From positions 434,001 to 498,000 of the forward strand of contig CAMPDV010000088.1 in assembly GCA_946699065.1 (NCBI GenBank): a stretch of 64,000 bases of DNA, read 5' to 3'. The notes under the pieces are model-generated. The model searched no databases and had not been told where the DNA came from. It saw only the letters and a list, made by a program, of their open reading frames with translations. This stretch comes from Loxodes magnus (Eukaryota > Ciliophora > Karyorelictea > Loxodida > Loxodidae). The translations under genes were made by a program, and so were the position numbers. Positions 12,722 through 23,850 of this stretch are shown here, piece by piece; position 1 is the first letter of the stretch; each line of letters opens with the position of its first letter.

Positions 12722-15700
12722 TACTTGCATAAATACTCTAAACTCTTTATTTATATAAGAATGAGTTATATCTTTTATATTAATTATAAGTATAATCTTT
12801 CTGACTACCTAATATCATTATATAATAAAATATCAATTCTAATTTAAGGATCTATCAGAAAAATTGCAATCCTCATTATATTTCACATGCGTATGAATCA
12901 TTGAGAATCAGATGAGATTAATTCTGCATCATACTTCTAGCCTATAATAATTATACATTATTTGATTTTTAAACTTATCCACTAATAAAAAAGCATAATT
13001 TAGTATACTTTTAACTAGAAGAAATTAAGAGATTGTATAAAATTAAGAGAAAAAATGAAGTAGCTTGCAAATAATTAAATCAATAAGTATTAGCTTTACT
13101 ACTACATTAGTTTAGAAACCTAAATATAAGCTACATTTTTATTAGAAAATAGCAGCTTTTATTCTTATGCTAACTAAGTTCTTTAATTTGAAAATGAATC
13201 TCATTATTTATAAATAATTATATAAATGATTTTCTATTTCATGGATAAATTTTAGAAAGTGGTTTCCCTTATAATTTATTATCTTTTATTTCTTCACAAA
13301 CATTAGAATTTCTAATTTATATTGTTTGATGCTTAATATTTAATTATCCTCAAGGAGTGATTAATGAATCTAATTTTATCTCGTTACTTCCTACTGATTT
13401 TAATTCTTTTATTTCCTCTCTAAAATTAAAATAGCTAATTAAACCTTAATAGCTATTTTGCTATTTGATTAGACTTAGCTAGAGAGGGCTTTTTTATTTA
13501 TAAATAATAAGTTCTCATTCATTATATAGAGTGTAGCTAAATCAAATTTACTTAGATAGATTTAAACTTTTAAATGATTTTATTATCTTACTGTATTCAA
13601 ATAATCTCAAAGAGAACTTAGATTTGATACTTATATCTTGGAATAAATATACTTAATCATCTTTTTGAAATTCTTTAAATAGTTCTATTAATATACATAG
13701 ATTATCTTCAATAAGCTATAAATATTACACATCTAAAATTTATACTTCATTGAGGGAGATTATAATAGCTTCTTTTAGTTCTAGTTTAATATATAAGTCT
13801 CAAATCAGATCGCAAAGGGTATTAATACATTCAAATATTGGGCAAATACTTATGCTCCTGACTTTTTAGCTGACATTTTTATTTGTATTATTAACTAATA
13901 AATAGATAAATCTTCTTCATACTTCTAGTTCACTTCATATATAAGTTTATCTTACTTATTTAATACGATATTATTTTATAGTATAAAGACTTGAAGTATA
14001 AATTTAAAATTTGGATGCCTGCTAAAATCAAATTAAGGTAAAAGTATAAAGTTTAAGTTAGTTTTTCAAATTTAACTTCTAGCTTTTTATATGCTTTATA
14101 ATTTAAAAGTAATATGAAACATTTGCTAGAGAAATCAACATACCACATTCTTAATCTTCCTTATTTTATTGCTTTCTTTTGGAAATTTTAATGAACTTTC
14201 TACCTACCTTTAAATCTGATACAACTCTAAGATTGTATTTTAAAGATACAAGCGTTTATAAAGCCTGACTTTTAATCTAGTTAAATTTAAGCAAATTTAA
14301 TCTTTTGTATAATGAAGGTTCTTATTTATTAAGCTTCATTTAAGAAGGAAAAATATTTAATTATGAAAGCCTTTTTGATTCTTTTGTATCTACTCTCAAA
14401 TAATATCTCTTACTAGCATTGATAATTAAATAAACATTTCCTTCTAAAAATAGTAGCATTATTTATAGATTAGTAGCTAGGGCATTTGATTTACTAGATC
14501 CTTACATATTTAGCATCTCATTGTTTCCACTTAAACATAATATCAAAGATATTTTACCTTGACTTATGTTGACATAATATCCAATTATCCTTCTTAAAAT
14601 TTGCAAGTTGGTAGATAAATTAAATCTTGCTTGAATGGCTTATCAACTTATGTCAAAATAATAACCTTTAGTAGCTTTATATTTAAATTAAATAGGGATA
14701 GAATAACTTAAATGCATTTAGTTAGAATTAAATGATATAATCAACTATAGTCTAAATTAAAATATCTTGGTATAAATAATTATTATTTAAGTATATCTAT
14801 TAATATCTAATCCTTCTTATAGTTTCCTAAATTTTATTTTTCTACTCAAAATTTATCTCTTTTCTAAGAACTCTTAACTAGATTCTTGAATATAGTGTTT
14901 TTTATTAGTTATCTATTAAATATAAACCTTTTTAATGCTTTATTGTTTATTAATTATATCCTAGGATTTTTATTCCTTTTACTAGTTTGTAAATTATCTT
15001 CGTTTTTTGTGATAGAAAAGAAAAGTGATATAATTTTATTTTTTAAACTGTATATTTAATAATTTTCTACAAGTATTAATGGCAGTTTTCATTTAAAGTC
15101 CAGGTATCTTCAATTGATATTTCTTTAACTCTGAAATTGTAGAAGAGAAATAGCTGATTTCTTATTATATTAAACTATAAATTTTGGAGATAAAAATAAA
15201 ATTGAAGATTTAATCTTACAAGACTTAAGAAAATTTATTATTAAACAACTAATTTCAGTTAACTAGCTTTTCTGAGATATTTAATACTTTTTAAACTATT
15301 AAAGTTTAATCATAAGATTTAATTATAAGCTAGGAATAACAAAATAATAGAGTATTAATACTGAGAGCTTATATCTCTTTAATAAGCTTATATAAAATAG
15401 TTAATAATAGATATAGGCTTATTTATTCTTCTCTGAAGCATTTAATGGGTATTAATATAATGAAATAGTTTTTTTTTCTTTAGTATTTAAGAAGTGAAGA
15501 AACCATTCCCAAAGATATTCGCTTTAAAACTTTTCAATGAACCATTTCTTTGAAAATCGAATACTTAAGACTGATAAATTTATTTTTCCTTCTATTTTCT
15601 TACTTTAGACTAATGATTAATAATGCATATGTAATATTTCTCTGTATTAAGTGAATTAGATATATAGTAGCTATTCTATTTATATTATCTTTAATCATTC

Positions 15701-16518
15701 TCACTTTAGTTTCAATGACTCTTATATCTAAAATCTCTTTATCTATAGCAAGTTTATTAAGCAATTTATACTAATGAATATTAAGTTTTTTTGGTTTGTA
15801 AATGCTTAGTTGAAGTAATTAATCACTTCACTTCTTAAATTTGAATCTCTATTACTCTTATCATTATTACAAGTATCAACACTAAATTCTTCTTTTTCAT
15901 TACTTCCTTTATAGCGTTAAGGCTAATAATCCTATTTGCAAAATCTACTTCAGTTTATTATTTAAAAAATGATAAAATAATGAAGATATGAGACTTAGGG
16001 TATTTAATATGATTATGAGTTGAAAAGGAGTAATAATAAAGTGTAAATGGTTATAGCTAAAGGAAAAAACATAAGTATCTTATAAACTTTTAGTAACTAA
16101 TTATAAAATTAATTACATTAAGTGAAGCAAGATTAAGCTCCACAAGTCATCTTATTGTACTCTTTCTTTTTAAATAAATTAAAAAAGTTAGTAATAAAGT
16201 ATAATAAACTGAAGTATATGAATTTGCTTTACTATTAAATGAGTTAATTTAATATAATAAAGCATAGAAGATCTTTAAGGAGATAATAGAAGCTTTCAAA
16301 TCTATAATGAAATTTAAAGAGATACTTTAATATTTAGATTTGGCTTCTAAAGATTATTACATGTAAATTTAAATTTTATTAAGCCTTAATTTAAATATTG
16401 TTCAATGAAACTAGAGGAACTAATATATTTAGGTTATTTGCTAGGTTCGTTTAAGTTAGAAAAGTTATTGCTGAAAGTATTAGTTCCATATTTACATAAT
16501 ATATCATTATTTAATAAA
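12722..16518. other. Interval between RING-kelch and kinase genes; possible decayed reverse-strand gene
   Basis: Aligned with 51988-55231 of copy B, which lacks about 550 bases corresponding to roughly 14105-14655. On the reverse strand a frame starts at ATG 16072 with a hydrophobic leader and reads plausibly to about 15480. Both copies, however, carry one-base differences that break it (copy A lacks a T near 15762; copy B lacks a C near 54713), and most substitutions change amino acids. I therefore do not call a gene. Bases 15470-16518 are nonetheless unusually similar between the copies. Confidence 0.35.
13415..13487. repeat. Nested inverted repeat (large hairpin)
   Basis: An outer 8-bp stem (CCTCTCTA / TAGAGAGG) encloses an inner perfect 10-bp stem (aaaatagcta at 13428-13437 with tagctatttt at 13450-13459). 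It is followed by a T-run. It is not conserved in copy B. It could be a terminator-like or chance structure; no function is assigned. Confidence 0.4.
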
Positions 16519-19092
16519 ATGGAAAGCGAAAAATAGATTGAATATAAGAAGTTTCTTCACGCTAATTTAAATAAATAGGCCCAGGTTATTTTCAAATTAG
16601 TTATGCCTTTCGCCTATTTATCGCTTTTTAAGAGCTTTATTTTTAGGATAGAGGAAGATCTTTTCTATATATCATTGGCTAGATTAGTTTTGTTGGAAAT
16701 TTGTAGATTTTCTTTACGCCTTAAGAAAAATACCCTGGTTCTTTTAGTTTTAGCTATATTATATCTGATGATCATATCAACGATATATGCTTTGCAGAAC
16801 GTTAATAATACTTGGGTTTCTTTCTTTATAGCTTTACTATTTCCTTTACTCAACATCTTATATCCTGGAAATTGCAAAATCATCAAAGTATTCTTGTTCC
16901 TTCAGTTTACTTTAAGTTTTGGAATCTCTACTTTTAACGGTTATTTATATACCTTAAATTTTGAGATTATCATCACTGTTTTGATTTCTTTTGGGTTTTG
17001 TTGGGGAACAGTAATTAACCACACAAATTTCACGAGGAATTGCTTCGAAAAGCAGTTTAAGTTGAAAAAGGAAAGGAAACTAAATTAGTTTTTGATGAGA
17101 AACTGTACTACAGGAAAAATAATTTTCAACAATAACTAAATATTTTACTCTAACACAGCATTCTAAAATATGATAGACATATCATACTTCTATGATTTTC
17201 TTGATTAAGCTATTATAATAGATTAAAATAACCTTAAGCTAAGAAATTTTTTGAGTCTTAAAGAAGATGAAATAGATTAATCTAATAACTTAATAGTAAA
17301 AGTTAAGAAGTTTTGGAGCTAAAGTAACTCTGAGGATGTCATGTATTTTTAAATTCTCACTTTCAGCTTTTACTGGCAAGACGAGATAGCGACAATTTTG
17401 GTTGTAACTAATACAACTCAGTCATATTAAATATAAAGACAGAGTCTATCTGATAGATACAAAACCTTATTCCTAAGAGAGTTTAATCATAATGTGCGGC
17501 ATCCTATCACTCTTATATTAAACGTAGCTTAGCAGATGCAAAATAGTTTTCAATAAATTTAAGAATTAGGAAATGATTCTAAAGATAGCCCTTAAATAGT
17601 TAGAAAGAAAACATCCCAAAACTCCTTAGAAGAGAAGACTGAAATTGAAAAAAGATTCTTCATATAAGACCCATGCTACTTGCTAAGTAAACTAGTTTAA
17701 AAGGAGTAGATTAATGAAAAGTCATTTTCAGAATCTTCTCCTTTATATAAGTAGGAATCCGAGTAAAATATCTAAGGAATTTCAAAATTATGCACTTAAA
17801 ATATTCAAATAATAGAGCAAGAAGCTTAAAACTTACTAAATATGACTCTTTCCTTAACATAGTTTCTATCAGACGAAAAGCCAATTTTACAATATGAAGT
17901 AGTAAAAGTTTTTGATTTAGTTGAGGAAGCTTTTAAAATTATTAGATACCATATACAAAGCAAACCTATTTAACTTTAATAGAAAATTAAATAAAATGTA
18001 CCAGAATAAATTTCAGTTGATAAAGAAAAAATAATGTTCATACTTTAAATCTTGCTGACTAATGCTTTGAAGTATACTACTTAAGGATTTATCACTCTAG
18101 GAATTAAGAAAGCCGAACAGTAAACGGAGGGTGAGTTTTTACTATATAAAATTTGAGTAAAGGATACTGGATTAGGAATAAGCAGCCATAAGTAAAAATA
18201 AATTTTCTAGTAGCTATATGATAGATAGGAAATAAACCTAGATAAACCTTAAGGTAATGGATTTGGACTCTAGATAGCTTAAAAACTTGCATTGGCACTA
18301 GGAAGAGAAAGTTTATAACTTAAGTCTTAACTAAAAAAATTCAGCAAATTTAGTTTTATAATAAGATCTAGAAGCACTAGTAAGGTAATTCAGGATAAAG
18401 TATTTAGATAGCACTAATTAAATCAGAAAATACATAAGAATTTTAAAAAATCTTAAAAAATAATGCCAAGTATATCCTTACTGTTATAAGAGAATGATTC
18501 AATTAACATTGCAAAGGTTGATAGCTTTTAAGAATAATAATTTCCAGATAAAGAAAATTAAGAATGCTTATGTGAAAAAATATTATTAGTAGATGACTCC
18601 GAAATAATAAGGATGATATTATCCGATATAATGAAGTTAAATGGATATTCTTATTTATAGGCTAGTAACGGATAATAAGGAGTAGATATTGTAAGATAGA
18701 GAATGCATAGTAAATGTTGTAGCACATTTCACTCAATATTAATGGACTGTGAAATGCCGTAGATGGATGGCTGGGAAGCAACTTTAAAAATAAGATAGTT
18801 TGGTTATAAAGAAGCTATAATAGGCCACACAGCATATGCTCATCATCAAGATATTTAAAGATGCTTTAAAGTAGGAATGAATAATGTATTAATAAAGCCT
18901 GCTAAAAGTGATATAATTATAGCTGAGATTAGAAAGTATGGACATAGACTTTAAAAATGTAAATAAATAAATTAATAATTAACTAACTAATATCCTTAAT
19001 CTATTAATCTTATTAAGAAAAGCCTTCTATTTACTCTAAAATAAATTTAAAATATAGTAATTTTAACTTAAAGAAAAATATACACTTAATGA
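16519..19092 (+). CDS. Membrane hybrid histidine kinase with receiver domain (copy A)
   Basis: A two-component hybrid kinase. Order: four hydrophobic membrane segments at about residues 72-164; a PAS-like linker to about 310; a dimerisation/phosphoacceptor domain with an H-box (FNHNVRHPI, His324); an ATPase domain with N-box (TNALKYT, Asn515), G1 box (DTGLG, Asp549) and G2 box (GNGFGL, from Gly579); and a C-terminal receiver with the acidic pair Asp692-Asp693, phosphoacceptor Asp743 (MDCEMPQMDG) and Lys793. It should sense an unknown signal at a membrane, autophosphorylate and pass phosphate to its own receiver. One internal TGA (codon 546, 18154) lies just before VKDTG and occurs at the same codon in copy B, so it is read as Trp. 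The end is uncertain: codons match copy B exactly up to a TAA at codon 812 (18952), followed by several more TAAs and an indel. If TAA is always Gln, the frame ends at TGA 19090-19092. Confidence 0.85.
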
Positions 19093-19997
19093 AAGTCCTC
19101 TGTAAATACAGATTCTATTCTTTCGAAAGAAGTAATACTTAAGTTAATAAATAGGATTTAGGTAGCTACTATCAAATTGAAATCTCACTTTAACTTATTT
19201 GTTAAGAATCGCATTTAATACATATTTCAACTAGAAATTAAAGTTTAGTTATTTCGAGATAATATTAAATGGAATAAGTTTTTAAGACACTAAATCATTA
19301 ATGAATCGTATCTTCAATAACTAGAATTATAGTTAAAGATAGAAAGATAACCAGCTTACTAATTATTTGCTTCTAATGGCATCTTATACATTTACAGCGC
19401 TTAAATTTTAGTATACCTAAACTGAATTTAAAGAAAATAGCAAGCTTGAGTTACTCAATTAGCATTAAGCTCTTAAAGTTAAATTTGATAATTATTTAAT
19501 TTAAATAAATAAAAATTATTCAAGATAAAAGACTGAGCAAAGAGAGCTAAAAAATAGTAAAATAAGATATTCTTTCATTAAATTGTACTAAAGGAGCAAG
19601 TATTTAAATAAGATAAGCTAATTAAGGTATATGCTATTAAGCTTCTTTATAGTAGAACTTAATAATAGATAGAAATGTGTTTATTTGTTTTGAATTAAGG
19701 GCTTTAATAAATATTTGCTTCAAGTAGAAAAAATATTTTGAGAATTTTCATATAATTAAAGAAAATTGTAAAAGTCAAGTATTATGCCTTCAAATCAAAA
19801 GCGATATTTTAATTTTAATTTTTAGGATAAATAGGAAAATAGGTTCAGGAGTACGAACTAAAAGGTTAGGAATTTTTACCTAGTAGAATTAAATTCTTGG
19901 TAGTAAAAGACACAGTCTAACTAACTAAAGCAAAAATTCTAAACCGGAGAGTAGGCAGTGGAAGATTTAATTTTTAAATAAATAAAAAACAAAAAAA
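19093..19997. other. Intergenic, no gene seen
   Basis: AT-rich sequence downstream of the kinase gene, alignable with 57902-58700 of copy B with indels. Ends in an A-rich stretch that was the target of the R2 insertion. Confidence 0.4.
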
Positions 19998-20514
19998 TAT
20001 ATAAATAAATAAATAAATTTGATTATAGAGCACGTAGCACTCTCGTTGGTGCCCAGCTCTTTAAAAAAAAAATGTTTCATACTGACAAGAATGTTTCTTA
20101 CTGATAAAATTATCAGATACTGATAAACCTTGTTCAATACTGGTATAATCATTCAGTACTGATAAAAATGTTCAATACTGATATAATTTTAGAATACTCG
20201 TAATCTTTAATACTTGCTGGAGGTTCAAGGACATGGCAGGATTGTGTCTCATTGCATCACCAAAGCAGAGGACGACATGTGTCATTTATGGGTACTTAAA
20301 TTCCCCACCTCTGATGAAGTTCGCAATATTATTTCTTTTTCGTTCCAGAATTAAAAATAAACGAAGCCAAGCCAGTGTCGAAGGTCTAAGAATCTTATGT
20401 CTCGAGGCTAAACCAAAGCAGAGGAAAACATAAAGTCGATTATGGGTACTTAGCTTCCCCAACCTCTGATGAAGACGACCTTGTTGATCACCTTCGAACA
20501 ATTATGGCGGTTTT
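19998..20514 (-). mobile_element. R2 retroelement (SINE-like), copy 1
   Basis: Read on the reverse strand, the element starts in an A/T-rich edge near 20514. It then has two related hairpin-forming units of about 62 bases (20412-20474 and 20259-20319, each bounded by CAGAGG and CCTCTG), a block of about seven degenerate 19-20-base repeats around the core TACTGATAA (about 20080-20200), and finally a 3' stem-loop (20028-20059) followed by an (ATTT)n tail. The same 500-base unit is at 44641-45150. Copy B has no insertion at the matching site (about 58715), so this copy moved in after the duplication. A 66-codon ATG frame inside it is not supported as coding. Confidence 0.8.
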
Positions 20515-20786
20515 AAAAAAAAACATATAATAATTATTTATTTTTACTTATAGATGTAAACGTATTTTTAGAGTTTCTCAATTGATTTAATTATATTTTA
20601 TTTTAATTAAAGCTTTTCTAATATTTAAATTAAAAAATTTGCTTATTGAGGTTTAGATTGATTTTGTGATGTCATTACATTATACAGAGGACAAAAATTC
20701 TTATAGTTTTCTTTCAATCACCTCATTCTTTTTGGCTATAATTAAAAGCTAATAATCTCTATTTCAGGTTATTAATAATAAACAAA

Positions 20787-21100
20787 AGATAATTGAAAAG
20801 ATGGTGGGAGCTGAGAATGACCTTCGTGACTAAACTTTCTGGTTTTATGGCTAGAAACAAGTTCCTTCCTGTCGCTGAGAAAGTCCCTGGTCAGAGTCAT
20901 TTTCTGAAGGGAACGCTGTCTTTGAGATTATCCGCTCATGGTAAGGGCTTGAAGCCTGGCTGCTCATAGCGATGGAGCTCCCTAGCAGCTGTACCTGGAG
21001 TACAAACAGGATATCCCCATTATTCCATAAAAAGAGAGAGTTGGGTCGTGCAATCGGAAAGGAGTTTCCGGTCCAAAACTTTTTTAGTTTAAATTAATAA
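20787..21100 (+). mobile_element. R1 SINE-like structured element, copy 2
   Basis: A 314-base insert flanked by a perfect 16-bp target-site duplication, attaataataaacaaa, at 20771-20786 and 21101-21116. Copy B is uninterrupted at this point (about 58975-58990). The body is GC-rich and predicted to fold: hairpins at 20990-21004 (TGTAC-CTGGA-GTACA) and 21055-21070 (CGGAAA-GGAG-TTTCCG). It ends in GGTCCAAAACTTTTTT, a possible RNA polymerase III terminator, then an AAATTAAT-type tail. No protein is encoded. Likely a non-autonomous retrotransposon derived from a structured RNA that I could not identify. Confidence 0.85.
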
Positions 21101-21116
21101 ATTAATAATAAACAAA

Positions 21117-22972
21117 GCTTTTGTATAAAATTTGATAAATAATTGATTACAGCTAGTAAAATACCAAAGCATAGTTATCTTATTTGATAAGCTTTTAATA
21201 AAAAACTAAGTTATTTTGTTTATTCTATTAGTAAAAGAGTTAAATAGTCAAGTTAATCTAAAAATATAAAAAGAAGGCTTAGTTTTATAAATTTATATGA
21301 ATTTACCTTATATCTAAAAGAACTCCAAATTATAAAGATGACTTTTATAAGTCTTTTATACTTTAATTTGATTGATTATTACTAGAATAAAAAATTATAA
21401 CCTTATTAATGAAATATCTCTAATTAATTTGATATCTTCAAGTTTTTAATCAAATAATAGGATAGCTTAGTAATATATTCCTCATCTAAGTTTATGAATT
21501 ATATTGATTACCTTTAAATAGTAATTTTTCTTTCAATATCTTTCAAAATTATCTAAGAAATATATTTTAAAAAGCAAGCTAAGATTTTTTTAAAGCTTAT
21601 AAAGATATTTAGAAGCAACTAATGCTATCTAATCTAAAGCTAATTTGATTTATTCCCTCAGTGTTAGGATTCTAATTTAAATTAGTTTCCTCAAAAAAAT
21701 TAATTTAGTTATCTCTTTTAATATCAATCTATTATTAAAATATATTTGAAATTATTATTTTAAATTAATTTAAAATTAGTTATCTCTAAATTTATATAAA
21801 TATAATAAAAATAAATTTATTTATAATAAGTTAGAATTTAAAAATTATCTATTCATGCTTATTAATAATATCTAAATTAAAAAAACATTATATAACTAAT
21901 TATTAATCTACCTTTATTTTAGAAATTTTTAGAAGGAATAAACAAATAAATTTAATACAAAGAAATATTAATTAATAAAGGTATAAATAATTTTTTATTA
22001 TTGCTATGAAGTTAATTTGCTAGTAATTAAAAAGAATAAAACATTACTAATTTTTAAAAAGGTGAAGCTTTATAAATTTAAAAGATAAATAATTAGACTA
22101 GCTGTATTTTAAAAGAGTAATAAGTTAAATAAATATAATGATAATTAAATTTTAATTGTCTTATCAATTTAATTATTAGTTTTTTGCTATTAGCATATCT
22201 TTTTATTATTTTCCATAACTTTTTCAGAGTCTTCATTGGCATTAAAACTTGTAAATTTTAATCGAAATTATAATAATAATTTTAAAATAATAATCCTGAT
22301 GTAAGATCACTTTTAACACAAGATTAGGTAGTTATATGGCTATTATCTTAGTTGCAAGGTTTTAAATATTTATAAAATTAAAATAGTTGAATTAAATAAT
22401 AAGCAATCCATAATAATTGATTGCACTAAAATTATAAAATTACTTTCATTTAAATAATAAGCAATCCATAATAATTGATTGCGCTAAAATTATAAAATTA
22501 CTTTCATTTAAATAATAATTTATAAATCAGCTCAACAATTAAGTTTAGTTCCAATAGATCTTATTTAATTCTAACTTTATTTAAACATTTATAAACACTT
22601 AAAGCATTTCAAGTTTTTCCATAATTTTCTATATTTTAAAGATTAGGAAAATAAATAAATAATAAGTGTGTATATAGAAATAATTAAGAGTTATACCTTT
22701 AGTTATATAATTAATAGTAATTTTAAATTTACTAAATTATCACCTAGCAAGATTTTCTACTTTTTATTATGCCAAATATAGATATTGTACTAAATTAGTT
22801 TATAAGCATGCTTTTGTTTTATAAACAATTTTTATGAGTTTACTAAGATTATTGTTCATTTTTTCTATGCATTATATTTAAGTGCATAAGTTAAATTTCT
22901 TAAAAGGAAGAATAAGAAATTAAATATAAAATGAAATTTAAATTAATTTACTCTATAATTTAAAATAAAAAA
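21117..22972. other. AT-rich interval spanning the right edge of copy A
   Basis: Homology to copy B stops near 21655. Beyond it the sequence is simple AT-rich DNA with no conserved partner in the window. Only the tandem 58-bp repeat listed separately stands out. Confidence 0.4.
22393..22508. repeat. Tandem duplication of a 58-bp unit
   Basis: Two adjacent units, 22393-22450 and 22451-22508, differ at one position (gcactaaa versus gcgctaaa). A third unit begins but is lost after a few bases. Such a fresh tandem copy suggests recent slippage or unequal exchange. Confidence 0.9.
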
Positions 22973-23850
22973 ATGGAAGGATTCAAAAGAGGTTTCTACA
23001 CCACCTCCAAAAAGTTGGAGAGGAAACCTGAATCCAATCTTGGATAATCTTCTTACACTTAACCCTAACCTTTTTATTAATTCTAACAACCTGAAGAGGA
23101 ACAGAAAAAAGCTCAGAAGACAACACATGAGATAACTCCAACCTCAGAAGAGAAGCCCAGAAAGCAGATGAAGTCTGCTCTTCACCAGGAGGTCTCAAAG
23201 TTCAATCCTTCTGGCCAGATGAGCATGGAACAGCTCATCAAAGTGGTACTAAACCTCCAGGAAGAGGTTAGGAAACTGAGAAAGGACAATGAGAAACTGA
23301 TGGAAAAACTCAACCTAGCGGAAGGAATAGAATCCAAACTTATGTTCTAAGAAAGAGAACTAAGCGCTTTCTGAAACATATCTTAAGACCAGAGTAGCTA
23401 ATCCTAAAATTAGCTTCAGAAATAATCTGATATGAGTATTAGACTGGAAATACTAGAAAAGAAATTAGATGAGCAAAGGGGAGATTCAATGATGATTGAA
23501 GAGACCAATAGGAAGACTAAGGTTAAACTCCAAAAAGTAGTGAAGAAATGTTACTACTGCAATTACAGAACACTTATGAAGACGCTGCAAGGAATTCCAA
23601 AATTTTAAGACGTAGTACTGGAATAAATAAAGAACCATACAAACACAGTAGAGGAAGAAAAAACAAACGTAGTAGAAACAAATAAGAGAAAGATTATACT
23701 TAAATGAATAAGGATACATTTACAAGAGAAAATTTAATTAGAAATAAGGCTAGATCCGGAAATGACAAGAGTAATAGGAGAAGAGAGGATTATAGATATC
23801 TAAAACTTTATTTTTAACACTGGAGCAATCTGGTGTCCAGCATAAAGAGG
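22973..23850 (+). pseudogene. Gag-like coiled-coil/zinc-knuckle element (G2)
   Basis: Best-preserved N-terminal half of the family. An ATG preceded by an A-run opens a frame of about 125 codons with a Gln/Pro-rich N-terminus, a TPTSEEKPRKQMKSAL motif, and a Leu/Glu/Lys-rich coiled coil (EQLIKVVLNLQEEVRKLRK). After a TGA the same frame continues through MMIEE to KKCYYCN. The knuckle is then completed only in the next frame (E-H-L-TGA-R-R-C-K), showing a one-base loss. The TGA in the knuckle matches a TGG in G10 and G11. Notably GC-richer than the flanks. It resembles retrotransposon Gag or LINE ORF1 nucleic-acid-binding proteins; no reverse transcriptase follows. Right end not defined. Confidence 0.7.

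Larger units (their letters stand above)
160..21655 (+). repeat. Segmental duplication, copy A
   Basis: This roughly 21.5-kb stretch is homologous, in the same orientation, to 34000-59577. Matching landmarks run collinearly: the start near 200 matches 34040, the small gene at 1352 matches 35190, the RING-kelch gene at 11156 matches 50422, the histidine kinase at 16519 matches 55232, and the end near 21640 matches 59570. Intergenic parts show many small indels, while the three genes show none. Copy A carries two R1 elements and one R2 element that are absent at the matching sites of copy B. The left edge could extend beyond the window. Boundaries are estimates by eye, accurate to about 100 bases. 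Confidence 0.9.

Noticed and set aside
12900-14750. Long reverse-strand reading resembling a degenerate kinase-like N-box
   Set aside because: About ten in-frame TGAs and no TGG, roughly the chance rate; copy B has a 550-base deletion and several frameshifts.
16665-16886. 73-codon reverse frame (also 55378-55599)
   Set aside because: Antisense shadow of the membrane segments of the histidine kinase; both copies keep it only because the sense strand is conserved.
20463-20474. CTGATGA in R2 as a hammerhead ribozyme or C/D-box snoRNA signal
   Set aside because: The partner elements (GAAA plus cleavage site, or a D box with terminal stem) are not at the required positions.
20233-20501. ATG frames on both strands within R2 (also 44878-45069)
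   Set aside because: They overlap hairpin-forming repeats of a non-coding element; the frame is not consistent between strands and resembles no protein.
23060-23075. Telomere-like TTAACCCTAACC
   Set aside because: It occurs once, inside the Gln/Pro-rich coding part of G2, with no tandem array.
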